NCBI GenBank assembly: GCA_022865525.1
Contig: JALHSV010000270.1
Location: 1-23,392, forward strand
Direction of reading: 5' to 3'
Origin: Thermodesulfovibrionales bacterium
GTDB lineage: Bacteria; Nitrospirota; Thermodesulfovibrionia; Thermodesulfovibrionales; SM23-35
Length of the DNA stretch: 23,392 bases
Of the stretch, positions 1 to 8,469 are shown one piece after another. Within the stretch, counting starts at the first letter, position 1; the number at the start of each line of letters is the position of its first letter. The notes under the pieces were generated by a model, which worked only from the letters and a program-made list of their open reading frames with translations, searched no databases and had not been told where the DNA came from. The translations under genes and the position numbers were made by a program.

Positions 1-723
1 CGAGACAAGCGATATTTTGGAGACCGGGTTCACACAATAATGAGGTCATTGGAGGAACACTGTGGCGGCATGCGAATGGTGACGCGTGTCCATGATGTGT
101 ATACGGCTTCGATGTGTGGTAGCGCAGTCGATGTTCAGATTTCACGCTTTAACACTATTGCGGAACTTTTGGAGAATGCAGACGTTTCGCTCACATCTGT
201 GGCGTTTTATGGGTCAAAATTGCTATTTTCTGATAGATCAGTGAATGCAATAAAAGGCGGATGTTTTGCGGGTGATGACGTGTCCACTGCACGCATCATC
301 AGGTACTGGACAAAGGGATATTCGGTGACGTTTCGAGACTGGCTGAGCTGTGACTTTTTTCATGAAGCTTCTTACATATATAACGATCAAATCCCATCGG
401 AAGACGGCGTAATCAATGCTTTATCAATCAGATGCACATGTGACACAGACGAATCCTTAAATGGCGGATATTGTCGTTCACAATTTGATAACGAATCTGC
501 GATTATAGAACAAAACGAGCAAATACTGAAGGAAGCACGCGAATGCGACCTTATTTTTTATGGTACTGGCAGAAATTGGCGAAACGTGTTTACCGACTAC
601 TCAGGATTGCAGCGGAGATTGCTAGAGCGAGCGTATCTCGACAGAAAGAAGAGCGTTGACATTTTAGAAGAGGTTATTCGGAAGCTGTACATACAAAGCA
701 GGCCATATAAGAATGAGCCGTAG
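1..723 (+). CDS. Partial gene, possible nucleotidyltransferase-like protein (C-terminal part)
   Basis: The reading frame is open from the first base of the window, so this is probably the 3' part of a longer gene. An ATG at position 40 is the first in-frame start seen and would give 227 residues. After that ATG, a stretch around residues 38-100 has a hydrophobic strand, an AFYGSKLLF segment, and then a RIIRYWTKGY segment. This order (strand, 'y.g..l.', then R-I-x-K/R-Y-x-x-R/K-G-F/Y) recalls the C-terminal half of nucleotidyltransferase-fold proteins found in large DNA viruses and some eukaryotes. No catalytic residues are visible, and they would lie upstream of the window if present. The stop is 15 bp before the next gene. 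The resemblance is from memory of the pattern only, and the function is unproven. Confidence 0.55.
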   Translation, partial: RDKRYFGDRVHTIMRSLEEHCGGMRMVTRVHDVYTASMCGSAVDVQISRFNTIAELLENADVSLTSVAFYGSKLLFSDRSVNAIKGGCFAGDDVSTARIIRYWTKGYSVTFRDWLSCDFFHEASYIYNDQIPSEDGVINALSIRCTCDTDESLNGGYCRSQFDNESAIIEQNEQILKEARECDLIFYGTGRNWRNVFTDYSGLQRRLLERAYLDRKKSVDILEEVIRKLYIQSRPYKNEP

Positions 724-738
724 TTAGACGCCGTCAAA

Positions 739-1170
739 ATGCCAAAATTTATCGAAGTGAAAATGTACGACACGTATGGCCAAAGCTTGAGCAAGTATGT
801 GCCGGATCTGACGTTGGAGTATATCGCCGAGAATGGATTGCAGGAATTTAACAACGTAATTCGCGATGACGCAGTTGTAGATGACGAAGTGCAAGACGGG
901 AATTTTCGAATGGGATCGTATTTTTTAGAGTCAAACCTGGTTGTGCATGTCATTATTAGGGAACAATTGTCAATCTACAATTCATCTGCGACAGAGTGGG
1001 GTGTGTTTATTCAAAATATCCTAAATGTTGCCATTAGTGAGCAAGTTTCACACGTGAAGCTGTACACGCATAACCGACATCATCCGATTGATTCTGTTTT
1101 AACGATTGGGCGTCGATTAGATACACTTTTAAGACAATTGGCTCCACTTAAATCTGTAATTTTGATATGA
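739..1170 (+). CDS. Hypothetical protein, 143 aa
   Basis: ATG-initiated ORF of 143 residues in the plus-strand cluster. Its stop overlaps the next start in the arrangement ATGA (1167-1170), which is typical of compact viral gene clusters. The protein is mixed alpha/beta with no signal peptide or membrane segment and no motif I recognise. An acidic patch (RDDAVVDDEVQD, about residues 42-53) precedes two hydrophobic strands, and a His-containing segment (HNRHHP) lies near residue 112. It does not carry the VYTGK element of the three following genes. Reality is supported by the tight spacing to neighbours and by the absence of a competing ORF of comparable quality on the other strand. Confidence 0.65.
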   Translation: MPKFIEVKMYDTYGQSLSKYVPDLTLEYIAENGLQEFNNVIRDDAVVDDEVQDGNFRMGSYFLESNLVVHVIIREQLSIYNSSATEWGVFIQNILNVAISEQVSHVKLYTHNRHHPIDSVLTIGRRLDTLLRQLAPLKSVILI

Positions 1171-1916
1171 ATGCCACAAAAAAACGCAAAAATAGTGACG
1201 ATGGATTGGATAATAAAATATATGCACCAACAACACCGATAGCAATTTATCACAAACTTGTAGATACGTCGACAAATATTACAAATTTCTTAGAAGCAAT
1301 CAAAAAAATGCTAGCTACTGATAAGGAAATGCGATACAAATCGATGACGTCACTGATTGCCCGACGCATTTTGGAAATGGAACTGCGCATGACAGCACTT
1401 ACTGCGGATATTGCGACTTATACAAAATGTGAGGTTATTGCGCAAGAACTTAGCCAGTTGTACAGCGGAATAGACGTACAGTTGAAATATGACCCCAATC
1501 CGGCATATCGCATGTCACTGATAAACAGAAATCGAGCGACGAGAAAGCGTGAAATGATCAACATGCAGACGATGGCGTCGATTCAAAAGGCATTTGAGTC
1601 TACGCTGAAGGCATACTACAGTGGATTGATTGTGTATGTGGGCAAAAGCCGATCCAACAATAAATTGGAGATTACCATACAAGATGGCAAGGTAACGCGA
1701 AAACGTAGACTAAGAGCGGATGAAATCCGCCCATTTAACTACAAATCTTTATTTTTGTCAATTTATTCTCTCGGTAGTGTGGGTGTGAACGAGTACATGC
1801 AAAACAATCCACTTTTTAGATTTGCCGCCATTGCGACCGTTAAACTAGAAACCGCGGACAAGAAAAACAACACTGTTGTAACATTTAATCCCATAAAAGA
1901 CACCCTGATACTATAA
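1167..1916 (+). CDS. Hypothetical helical protein with C-terminal VYVGK element (paralogue 1 of 3)
   Basis: 249 residues. The first ~150 residues are charged and probably helical, rich in Lys/Arg/Glu, with a basic N-terminus (TKKRKNSDD, residues 4-12) that could serve as a nuclear localisation signal. At residues 154-161 it carries LIVYVGKS followed by an Asn-rich turn, then a beta-rich tail. The same element occurs in the next two genes at comparable distances from the C-terminus, so the three are probably tandem paralogues. The start overlaps the previous stop by 4 bp (ATGA) and the stop overlaps the next start by 1 bp (TAATG). No enzyme motif is visible; a structural or virion role is possible but is inference only. 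Confidence 0.75.
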   Translation: MNATKKRKNSDDGLDNKIYAPTTPIAIYHKLVDTSTNITNFLEAIKKMLATDKEMRYKSMTSLIARRILEMELRMTALTADIATYTKCEVIAQELSQLYSGIDVQLKYDPNPAYRMSLINRNRATRKREMINMQTMASIQKAFESTLKAYYSGLIVYVGKSRSNNKLEITIQDGKVTRKRRLRADEIRPFNYKSLFLSIYSLGSVGVNEYMQNNPLFRFAAIATVKLETADKKNNTVVTFNPIKDTLIL

Positions 1917-2665
1917 TGTGCGATCGTGTACAAGTGCTGATTTACGACGTACCGCTGCTGCCGCTGCCACAGCAGTGGATGGGAGGTACGGCGGCGACAC
2001 AGACCAACGATGCACCCTCAATAGACGTACAGATACAACAAATTGGGGTATTTGTTAGTTCATACACACAAAAACTCAAAGAACTGCTTACATCGTATAA
2101 GAGCGATCTGCTTGTGCGCCCAGCAGCTGAGATTTCACCAAAATATGCCAGCGTTATTGCACAAATTGAAAAGTTGATCAAGCAGTTGGGTAGAACGTAT
2201 GAGGCGTTTTTGACGGACGAGCAGAAATTGAGGGCAGATATTGCAAAGCGAGATGCAAACAACAAAAAAATGACAGCTTTAGCAGAGGATCGATATTTAT
2301 GTGCAAATTCGATGACTGACTTGGCAGTTTGCCAGCGTGTAATATCGGATAATGCTAAACTTCGAAAAATAATGCCGAAAACTGAAGATGACGTTCAGAA
2401 GGGGCTGCGGGTGTTTGGAGAGAGCAGTCGCAAGATACAAGAGGGTGTGTTGGTTTACACGGGAAAGAGTGGAAATAACGTTCCACTTTTCTTTGATTAC
2501 GAACAAGCGGTGAATTTGATCAAAAATTTGACATCGGGCAACGGCATTGATGCATTTAGTGGCATTGTCCAATCAAAATTGTACGCACAAAACAGTGAAG
2601 CGATTGCGTTGTTACTGGAAGTGGAATTAACAGCAGAACCGGAAGAACCCATACATTTTCCATAA
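1916..2665 (+). CDS. Hypothetical helical protein with C-terminal VYTGK element (paralogue 2 of 3)
   Basis: 249 residues, exactly the length of the preceding gene. The start codon overlaps the previous stop in TAATG (1914-1918), so translation may depend on termination-reinitiation or leaky scanning. A Pro-rich N-terminus (LLPLPQQ) leads into a long, probably helical, Lys/Glu-rich middle. Residues 178-185 read VLVYTGKS, followed by GNN, closely matching LIVYVGKS...NN in the gene before and VLVYTGK in the gene after. A short acidic, Pro-containing tail (PEEPIHFP) ends the protein. No membrane segment or catalytic motif is seen. The function is unknown, and paralogy is the main thing the sequence shows. 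Confidence 0.75.
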   Translation: MCDRVQVLIYDVPLLPLPQQWMGGTAATQTNDAPSIDVQIQQIGVFVSSYTQKLKELLTSYKSDLLVRPAAEISPKYASVIAQIEKLIKQLGRTYEAFLTDEQKLRADIAKRDANNKKMTALAEDRYLCANSMTDLAVCQRVISDNAKLRKIMPKTEDDVQKGLRVFGESSRKIQEGVLVYTGKSGNNVPLFFDYEQAVNLIKNLTSGNGIDAFSGIVQSKLYAQNSEAIALLLEVELTAEPEEPIHFP

Positions 2666-2669
2666 CAAA

Positions 2670-4121
2670 ATGTCACGACCTTGCGATAGGCTGCAAGCCT
2701 CGCCAGCGGCAACAAAAGACGACTATGATAGTAAATTACAAGCCGCGATTCAAACATGCAACCAGATTTACACTGGGCAGGTGACAATCGCAGACGCCGG
2801 TATCGATATCGAGTCACTTGATACGTTATACCACAAATCAATAATTGACATGTATATGAAGCTATACGCAGTAGACGCAGTAGAGACCGACGAAAAGGTT
2901 AAAAAAGAAACAGAGCTGAAAAAAATGGAAAACCTGATATTTACGCAGAAGAAGAAAGACTACGACGCAATATTAAAGGATTTGGAATCTAAAATTGAAA
3001 TACTTAACTACCCCGTAAGCGAAAACGACAGAACAGAAGGTGACGTGTACGCGGCCTTAAACAGCGTCAAATTCAAAGAATTGGCAGGGTTTGTCGACGA
3101 TTACAGGAACAATACAAATGCCAACATACTACCCGACCCAATTAATGAACAACAAAGGCTGTCACTCTTAAACAGGTTCAATTATTTCGTGGATCTGCGT
3201 TTAATGTACCTAAAAACTCCCGGAAAATACGAAGGAGGTGGCATTTTAAGTGTTCCCCCGTCGACGGACGTGAATTTTGTAACGGTCTTATCAGATGATG
3301 ATGCAGAAAGCAACTTCAGACGCACATATACCGCCATCATCACATACATAACCTTCTACATACAGCAAATCGAAACAATAAAAGCGGATTTTGTGCGAGA
3401 TATGGCGTTATTGAATATTGCTATACCTGCGGATTACAAAAAGAGGATATCCACATTGTCGAAGATGTTGATCACTGCCAACGACATGGGGGATGCATTT
3501 ACTATTGATTACAAGGATGCTTACAAGTATTTGACAGATATTCGATCAATAAAGGCACAGATAGCGGCAATCGACAGTGATTTTAAAAAAATGAGAGGAA
3601 TATCCATAAAACTGAAGAGCTCTCCCAATATTTTGGCGATGGTTATGTCGTCGGCCAGTGTGGAGCAAATGACCCGTCAGCAATTTTCATTAAAAAAACG
3701 GCTGATGGCATCAGTAAGGTTGGCCAGAGAATCACTTGGAGTATTTTCCATGGCACTCCCTGCGTTTCAAAGTGCACACGTGCTTGTTTACACTGGAAAA
3801 GTCAAAGTAAAAAACTGTAATGTAAACTTCCCGAATTTACTGACATCAGCGACAGCAGCAGTCCTGCCCGACTACAACCCGCAGCTTTTAGATACTATAA
3901 ACAAAAATGCAAATGCAAGGCTGGTCACAGCACTTGCTGGTACAGAAGGGTTAGAATCGAACGTTAGCACATACGGTGACGATTTATTGAACTTTTTTAG
4001 GAATGTTGTTAAACAGGAAAACCCAGATGTCAAAATCGCCGACAACACTTCACAACCAGGTGTCAGTGGCATTAATTCTACACCGGCCGCATCATCATCA
4101 GGTCCTGTTGGTCCTGCATAG
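2670..4121 (+). CDS. Hypothetical helical protein with C-terminal VYTGK element (paralogue 3 of 3, extended)
   Basis: 483 residues, starting 4 bp after the preceding stop. The N-terminal ~350 residues are strongly charged and mostly helical, with coiled-coil-like Lys/Glu stretches (for example KVKKETELKKMEN near residue 75). VLVYTGK lies at residues 371-377, aligned with the element in the two upstream genes. About 106 residues follow, ending in a low-complexity Ser/Pro/Gly/Ala tail (SSSGPVGPA). It could be a fused or expanded version of the 249-residue paralogues. No signal peptide, membrane segment or enzyme motif is visible. Codon use and composition match the neighbours. Function is unknown. 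Confidence 0.8.
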   Translation: MSRPCDRLQASPAATKDDYDSKLQAAIQTCNQIYTGQVTIADAGIDIESLDTLYHKSIIDMYMKLYAVDAVETDEKVKKETELKKMENLIFTQKKKDYDAILKDLESKIEILNYPVSENDRTEGDVYAALNSVKFKELAGFVDDYRNNTNANILPDPINEQQRLSLLNRFNYFVDLRLMYLKTPGKYEGGGILSVPPSTDVNFVTVLSDDDAESNFRRTYTAIITYITFYIQQIETIKADFVRDMALLNIAIPADYKKRISTLSKMLITANDMGDAFTIDYKDAYKYLTDIRSIKAQIAAIDSDFKKMRGISIKLKSSPNILAMVMSSASVEQMTRQQFSLKKRLMASVRLARESLGVFSMALPAFQSAHVLVYTGKVKVKNCNVNFPNLLTSATAAVLPDYNPQLLDTINKNANARLVTALAGTEGLESNVSTYGDDLLNFFRNVVKQENPDVKIADNTSQPGVSGINSTPAASSSGPVGPA

Positions 4122-4249
4122 CAATTACAGAAAGCCGTACAGATGGAAGGCGTACAGGGGGGTACTATGAAACGAAGCGCCAGTGAGGCATCTCTCGTGA
4201 CTGAGGATCGAACAGCAATGTCGAGGGGAGTATATACTGAGCCAAACGT

Positions 4250-4600
4250 TTAAAAAAACCGAGTTTTTTTTGGCGCAGACGGGCCACTGCCAAATTGCAT
4301 GGCTGCAGGCCGCGTTTCCGGTAAATCCAGCCACAACAGCGCATATGGCGGTATAAATTCGCAAACCACAAAGTCCGAGTAGGAGGAAGACTGACGGACG
4401 AGCCGAAATTCCCCGTTTACGGATACTATGATGAAACGATGTGTGTGCAAAGTCTCGATGTTGATTTGTACGCAATATTCAACACCGGCTTCAATGTAGT
4501 CAACAAGTGCGTGAAAAGTAAGCGGCGCCTTTATAACACCACGATCCAGCAGATAGTTAAAGATGACCCTCAGTTTTGCTATATTGGCAATGGTATTCAT
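4250..4600 (-). CDS. Small hypothetical protein, 116 aa (tentative)
   Basis: Minus-strand ORF of 116 residues with an ATG at 4600. The sequence reads like protein, with a balanced mix of hydrophobic and charged residues in the first 80 (for example LTFHALVDYIEAGVEYCV). The C-terminus becomes Pro/Gly-rich and ends in a basic KKTRFF. The first 38 bases overlap the start of the small membrane protein gene on the plus strand. No family is recognised and no poly(A) signal is seen nearby. Other overlapping ORFs in this stretch look less protein-like. The gap before it (4122-4249) holds only a short palindromic TATA-like AGTATATACT near 4230. Confidence 0.4.
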   Translation of the reverse strand: MNTIANIAKLRVIFNYLLDRGVIKAPLTFHALVDYIEAGVEYCVQINIETLHTHRFIIVSVNGEFRLVRQSSSYSDFVVCEFIPPYALLWLDLPETRPAAMQFGSGPSAPKKTRFF

Positions 4601-4778
4601 TGTCTTATCGATTGCCGTGATAGTGTGCTGTGTGCCGCTAGTGCTGTACTACAGCAACCACTTTATAGTATACCGGAATAAGTACCAAATAAAAACAAAT
4701 TTTTACAACGGAAGTGACTTTGCGCTGTCTTTTTTTGATTCGTGGAAAATAACATGGGAACTTTACAGAAGCCGTTAA
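4563..4778 (+). CDS. Small membrane protein, 71 aa
   Basis: 71 residues with one strong N-terminal hydrophobic segment (about residues 3-29, LSFAILAMVFIVLSIAVIVCC and onward) and a short hydrophilic, aromatic C-terminal domain containing one N-x-S glycosylation-type site (NGS). This is a type of small signal-anchor protein common among virion envelope and oral-infectivity proteins of this virus class; PIF-7-sized proteins are similarly short, but I see no diagnostic motif, so no symbol is given. A second in-frame ATG at 4590 is possible. It ends immediately before the stop of the convergent vp39 gene with no gap. An AATAAA at 4688 lies inside the coding sequence. Confidence 0.5.
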   Translation: MTLSFAILAMVFIVLSIAVIVCCVPLVLYYSNHFIVYRNKYQIKTNFYNGSDFALSFFDSWKITWELYRSR

Positions 4779-5708
4779 CTAAACATTGGCTCCAGCGCAC
4801 ATGTTGGGTAGGTACGAGTGCATTTGATTAAAATTCTGAATACCGCTAGTGGTTGACATGATGCCAGTGTATCCGCGAACTGGAGCAGTCCCGGACAAAA
4901 TCAAAGGCGTTGCAAATGTGGTGTCATTTGCACTTGAATGTATAAAAAGTGGCCGACTAATGGACGAGTTGATGACTTGGAACCGGAACAATTCAAGATT
5001 GACAATAAGATTTGGCTGGCGGACAGTTACAGGTTCCATCAAGCGTGGGTTGTTAGTGCCCGTTTTTGATGACGCACAAGTTGTATCCATGATGGCATAG
5101 TAAAACAAAACTTGATAAAATATGGGGAAATCCAACATACTAACAGAGTATATGTTCTTTTTATCGAAGCACGACACCTTGACGTCTCTCCAGTGGTTTT
5201 GAAGTGTGGCTATAAATGTCGGATTTTTGACATATGAATGGAAAATCTGGTTGACCTGACTGTTTGCTACGTAGGTTTCGCCGCCGTATATAAGAGAAGC
5301 CAGTATTGGGGTGATGCGCTGAAGCCTTAGTGGCAGCGTGTTGAACGAGGTGAGCATGTCTGCCGTGCTAAGACAAAACTCCATTCGTCCGGGCTCAGCT
5401 CGTATATTAAGAGCTGCGTTCCCCTCAACAGCGGGTTTTATCACCAATTTAAATGGAAACGGAAGAAAATTTTCAGTAACGTCCGTATATTTCAGGACGT
5501 CCAGCACAATGAGGTTTTTGTTGATGCCGTTCATGATGGTCTCGGTTGCCCGATGCAAGCCAAAAATGCCACTAGCATGGTTTGCACAGCAAATAATTAA
5601 ATTTAACTGCTTTTCTGTGCTGCATGCGCCGAGTTCTTTAATACCACTAAATATGCACTGTGGACGTGTAGTCGTTCTTAAATCGTTCAACTGAAAAATG
5701 CTGGCCAT
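4779..5708 (-). CDS. vp39: VP39-like major capsid protein
   Basis: 309 residues from the ATG at 5708. VP39 builds the nucleocapsid sheath of baculoviruses and relatives. The N-terminal region has C18-IF and then C29, spaced C-x10-C, followed by IICCANH (Cys 40/41, His 44). AcMNPV VP39, as I remember it, has CIF...AC with the same C-x10-C spacing, also starting at residue 18, followed by an ICNNH element; this matches the zinc-binding cluster of the family. The remainder is beta-rich, with a PNLIVNLELFRF segment and a Gly/Thr/Ser-rich C-terminal part, as in the family. The match of C18 argues for the start at 5708 rather than the upstream ATG at 5738, which would add 10 residues. It is head to head with lef-8 and shares the CATG at 5706-5709. 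Confidence 0.85.
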   Translation of the reverse strand: MASIFQLNDLRTTTRPQCIFSGIKELGACSTEKQLNLIICCANHASGIFGLHRATETIMNGINKNLIVLDVLKYTDVTENFLPFPFKLVIKPAVEGNAALNIRAEPGRMEFCLSTADMLTSFNTLPLRLQRITPILASLIYGGETYVANSQVNQIFHSYVKNPTFIATLQNHWRDVKVSCFDKKNIYSVSMLDFPIFYQVLFYYAIMDTTCASSKTGTNNPRLMEPVTVRQPNLIVNLELFRFQVINSSISRPLFIHSSANDTTFATPLILSGTAPVRGYTGIMSTTSGIQNFNQMHSYLPNMCAGANV

Positions 5709-8469
5709 GTTTGTTCGCGAAATCGTGCAGCTGTACAACTACCTAAACCAAAACTACATAGTGCTCGATTGTTTGTGCTATAATGCGTACCAACCAGGGT
5801 TTTTTGAGAATCTTTTCACAAAAAATGGATCATATTTATGCTGTATGCGTTGCCCAGACAACAAAGTGGATCATCGCATTTTTCCCGTAATGATTGGCAG
5901 CTTGATCGACCTTAGTATCAGATCAGAAGTCGATAGTAAACACATGGGTGGTTTTATAATCGAGGGAGAGCTGTGTGTTATTAACAATTATCTGATGAAT
6001 AACGTAAATACGATGTCAATCCAACGTGGCAGGGGTAATTTGCACGATGTGTTGAGATGGAATATTGACAGCGAAACACACTGTTACCGGCTGAGATTTG
6101 ACGGTACAGCCGTGGAAATGGTGGAGTTTCCAAAGGTGTCTCGACAGCCGAGAAAACGGGAAAAGCACACAGATTGGAAAACAAAAAAGGAAATTCCAAA
6201 GGGAAACGTAATTGAAGCATGGACTGCAATGTTAAACTCAATGTCGCAATTCACAGCGTCAATGGACGATTACATGGACCTGTTTGGTGCCATTTGCAAG
6301 ACATTCCCTTCTATTGACTCATTATCAAACAAAGTGCTGATAACAGCCCCCGTTATTTTGGACAAGGTGCGTGAGTATGTGCTGACGCTGGTGACGAGGC
6401 GCAAGGGCATATTTACGAGTGGTAACATGTACTTTGTGCTGTCAAAACAAAGCAACAAAAGCATGGTATACACAAAAAGTGCAAATCTGAGCATAACCAA
6501 GAAATTTCAGAGCGTCTATATGCCAATAGACGGCCAAAAGCAAGATAAAGTAATTGATTTCGTTTCTTCGACAAAACGTCCAGTGCCCAACTCGCAGACA
6601 ATGAATAGTGGTCAGCTGCTGATGCCTCCGGACGCAGAAGGATTTCTTGACCCACTTTCGTGCAAGGAAATGAAAGATGCTGGAATAAGCCTGAATCTGG
6701 CACAATATGTCATAATTTCAAGGGCAATACCAATACAAAATATATACGACCACATGCAACTGAAACACAAGACAGGAAACGAGTATCATTTGGTGATTAA
6801 TGGATTTTTAACCGGAATTTGGGTTCCATTTGACTTTCAGTCATTTATTGAGTACAAACGAGCATTGGTTTACGTAACATTTTCAAAGTATGAAAACAGG
6901 ACCAAGTATCTGTATGCAGTTTCGGCAGACAACATCCCCTTAAAATGGTACTCAACATACCAGGTGTTTGTGTCGCCATATGAAAATCAGCTGTTTAACG
7001 AGCAATTGGGCAACTCTTACATCAACAATCGGCACAAATTTTGTCAAAATATCAATAAGATGAACGATTTTTTTATTAATACGCCATCGACCAAGAACAC
7101 TGTGACGATTAACAACTTTAAGGGGTCGTGTAACCACGTCCAGACAAATCTGGACAAAGTTGCATTTTTGGCATCGGTTGGGTACAATTCTGCCATAATT
7201 CACCCACCAGAGATTATAGAAGCGTCTCGTGTTGCTACGCCATATTCGGGCCTGCGTGTAGACGGTGACTACACTCAGCTGAGCCTGCTGAGTGACGACC
7301 CAATGGATGCAGAAATTAAAAAAATATGCATGGAAATGCACAACGACCCAATACTGCCAATTTTAAAGACAAAACACGACGAATTTGTGAAATTTGACAA
7401 GTATCCAGAGCGAACAAAGCGTGTTGTTCCTGAAATTTTAAATGCACTGACACCGGTTGATGTTGTGTTGAGATGCACACCAGCCGGATGCAGTCGCCGT
7501 AAAATGACAACCCACGATTTTGGTCCAGACGAGACGTATTTGAAGCGATTGGATGCATTGTTTGAAGAGCTAGAATACCGACCAGCGTATCAAATCAAGT
7601 TGATTTCGGGTTTTTGTGCAATTGGTCCCACAGTTGAAGATGGCTTTATTTTAGATTCGGATGTGGTGAAGTATGGTCCAAAAAAGTGCCTGTCCACTTC
7701 CCTCAATGTCAATATCACACGAGAAACGTCAAAAATCAGCCAACGCAACATTGTAAAGTGGAAGCTGTTTTATCGACCAAAGAACCGTATAGTTCGATCA
7801 AACGGCAATGACGTGATTGAGTTTGGGACGCTGCTGAGCCTGCAAAAGCTGTACCTCAGTCGAAATAGACGAATATGCATAGACGAGTGCCAGATTGGCG
7901 ACCAGTGGTCATACAGCATAACGTATCCGATTGTAATAACGGATGCATCGACACAGTACCATGTAAGTTCACGATTGCAGCCGGGTGGTTACATCAACAT
8001 TGCTTACCATTATTTTGTGCCTCTTGGAGTTGGATCAAAAATGTGCAATAGGTTTGGCCAAAAGGGAGAAATTGCAGAAATCAGAGATTTGAGTGACATG
8101 GGGGGATATGATGTGCACGGAAACTGGAGGAAACCCCAGCTTTTGATGAACGTGACATCGACAATTGGAAGGTTGGCAAGTGGCCAAGTTAAAGAGATGA
8201 CGTCACATCCCGGACGTATTATAACCCCGAGTGGCGGTATAATGGCGCCGTCTGATTACACAGTCCATGCAATTGACGCATCAACCAAACTTAACGTGTC
8301 ATCGGTCAGAAATGACGCTATGACTAACCAGAATGGATTTGATTGCAACCAAATGTCGACAACTGCACTGCTGATGGATCGACAAAATGTAAGCGGCGGC
8401 GAACCGGCCCACATTGACCACCTAGCAAATTTGATTGCAACACGAAACATCAAACTGACAACATTTTAG
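5698..8469 (+). CDS. lef-8: LEF-8-like RNA polymerase subunit (beta/RPB2-like)
   Basis: 923 residues, close to baculovirus LEF-8 (about 876). LEF-8 forms the viral late RNA polymerase with LEF-4, LEF-9 and P47 and transcribes late genes in the nucleus. The diagnostic motif is VGSKMCNRFGQKGEI at about residues 778-792, the counterpart of GxKxxxxHGQKG in LEF-8 and GDK...RHGQKG in RPB2, including the active-site Lys residues and GQKG. It is followed by DLSDMGGYD and by LLMNVTSTIGRLASGQ at about 815-830, matching the RPB2 'N...PSRMTIGQ' element. PKKCLSTSLNVNI near 661 lies upstream as expected. The usual His of HGQKG is Phe here (RFGQKG). The start is 5698 or the in-frame ATG at 5707. An AATAAA lies at 8541-8546. 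Confidence 0.92.
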   Translation: MLAMFVREIVQLYNYLNQNYIVLDCLCYNAYQPGFFENLFTKNGSYLCCMRCPDNKVDHRIFPVMIGSLIDLSIRSEVDSKHMGGFIIEGELCVINNYLMNNVNTMSIQRGRGNLHDVLRWNIDSETHCYRLRFDGTAVEMVEFPKVSRQPRKREKHTDWKTKKEIPKGNVIEAWTAMLNSMSQFTASMDDYMDLFGAICKTFPSIDSLSNKVLITAPVILDKVREYVLTLVTRRKGIFTSGNMYFVLSKQSNKSMVYTKSANLSITKKFQSVYMPIDGQKQDKVIDFVSSTKRPVPNSQTMNSGQLLMPPDAEGFLDPLSCKEMKDAGISLNLAQYVIISRAIPIQNIYDHMQLKHKTGNEYHLVINGFLTGIWVPFDFQSFIEYKRALVYVTFSKYENRTKYLYAVSADNIPLKWYSTYQVFVSPYENQLFNEQLGNSYINNRHKFCQNINKMNDFFINTPSTKNTVTINNFKGSCNHVQTNLDKVAFLASVGYNSAIIHPPEIIEASRVATPYSGLRVDGDYTQLSLLSDDPMDAEIKKICMEMHNDPILPILKTKHDEFVKFDKYPERTKRVVPEILNALTPVDVVLRCTPAGCSRRKMTTHDFGPDETYLKRLDALFEELEYRPAYQIKLISGFCAIGPTVEDGFILDSDVVKYGPKKCLSTSLNVNITRETSKISQRNIVKWKLFYRPKNRIVRSNGNDVIEFGTLLSLQKLYLSRNRRICIDECQIGDQWSYSITYPIVITDASTQYHVSSRLQPGGYINIAYHYFVPLGVGSKMCNRFGQKGEIAEIRDLSDMGGYDVHGNWRKPQLLMNVTSTIGRLASGQVKEMTSHPGRIITPSGGIMAPSDYTVHAIDASTKLNVSSVRNDAMTNQNGFDCNQMSTTALLMDRQNVSGGEPAHIDHLANLIATRNIKLTTF

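Noticed and set aside
1345..1352. TGACGTCA inside a coding sequence (also at 8198-8205)
   Set aside because: Isolated copies without the flanking palindromes of the hr-like array, so probably chance.
4125..4475. Minus-strand ORF of 116 residues overlapping the other small minus-strand ORF
   Set aside because: Cys/His/Ser-rich composition without protein-like patterning, and it is out of phase with the better candidate at 4250-4600.
4663..4671. TTATAGTAT, resembling a motif I recall from nudivirus gene upstream regions
   Set aside because: It lies inside the 71-aa coding sequence with no gene start at a suitable distance, and I found no other copy before gene starts here.
4439..4681. Plus-strand ORF of 80 residues
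   Set aside because: Antisense shadow of the 4250-4600 ORF that also overlaps the more convincing membrane protein ORF.
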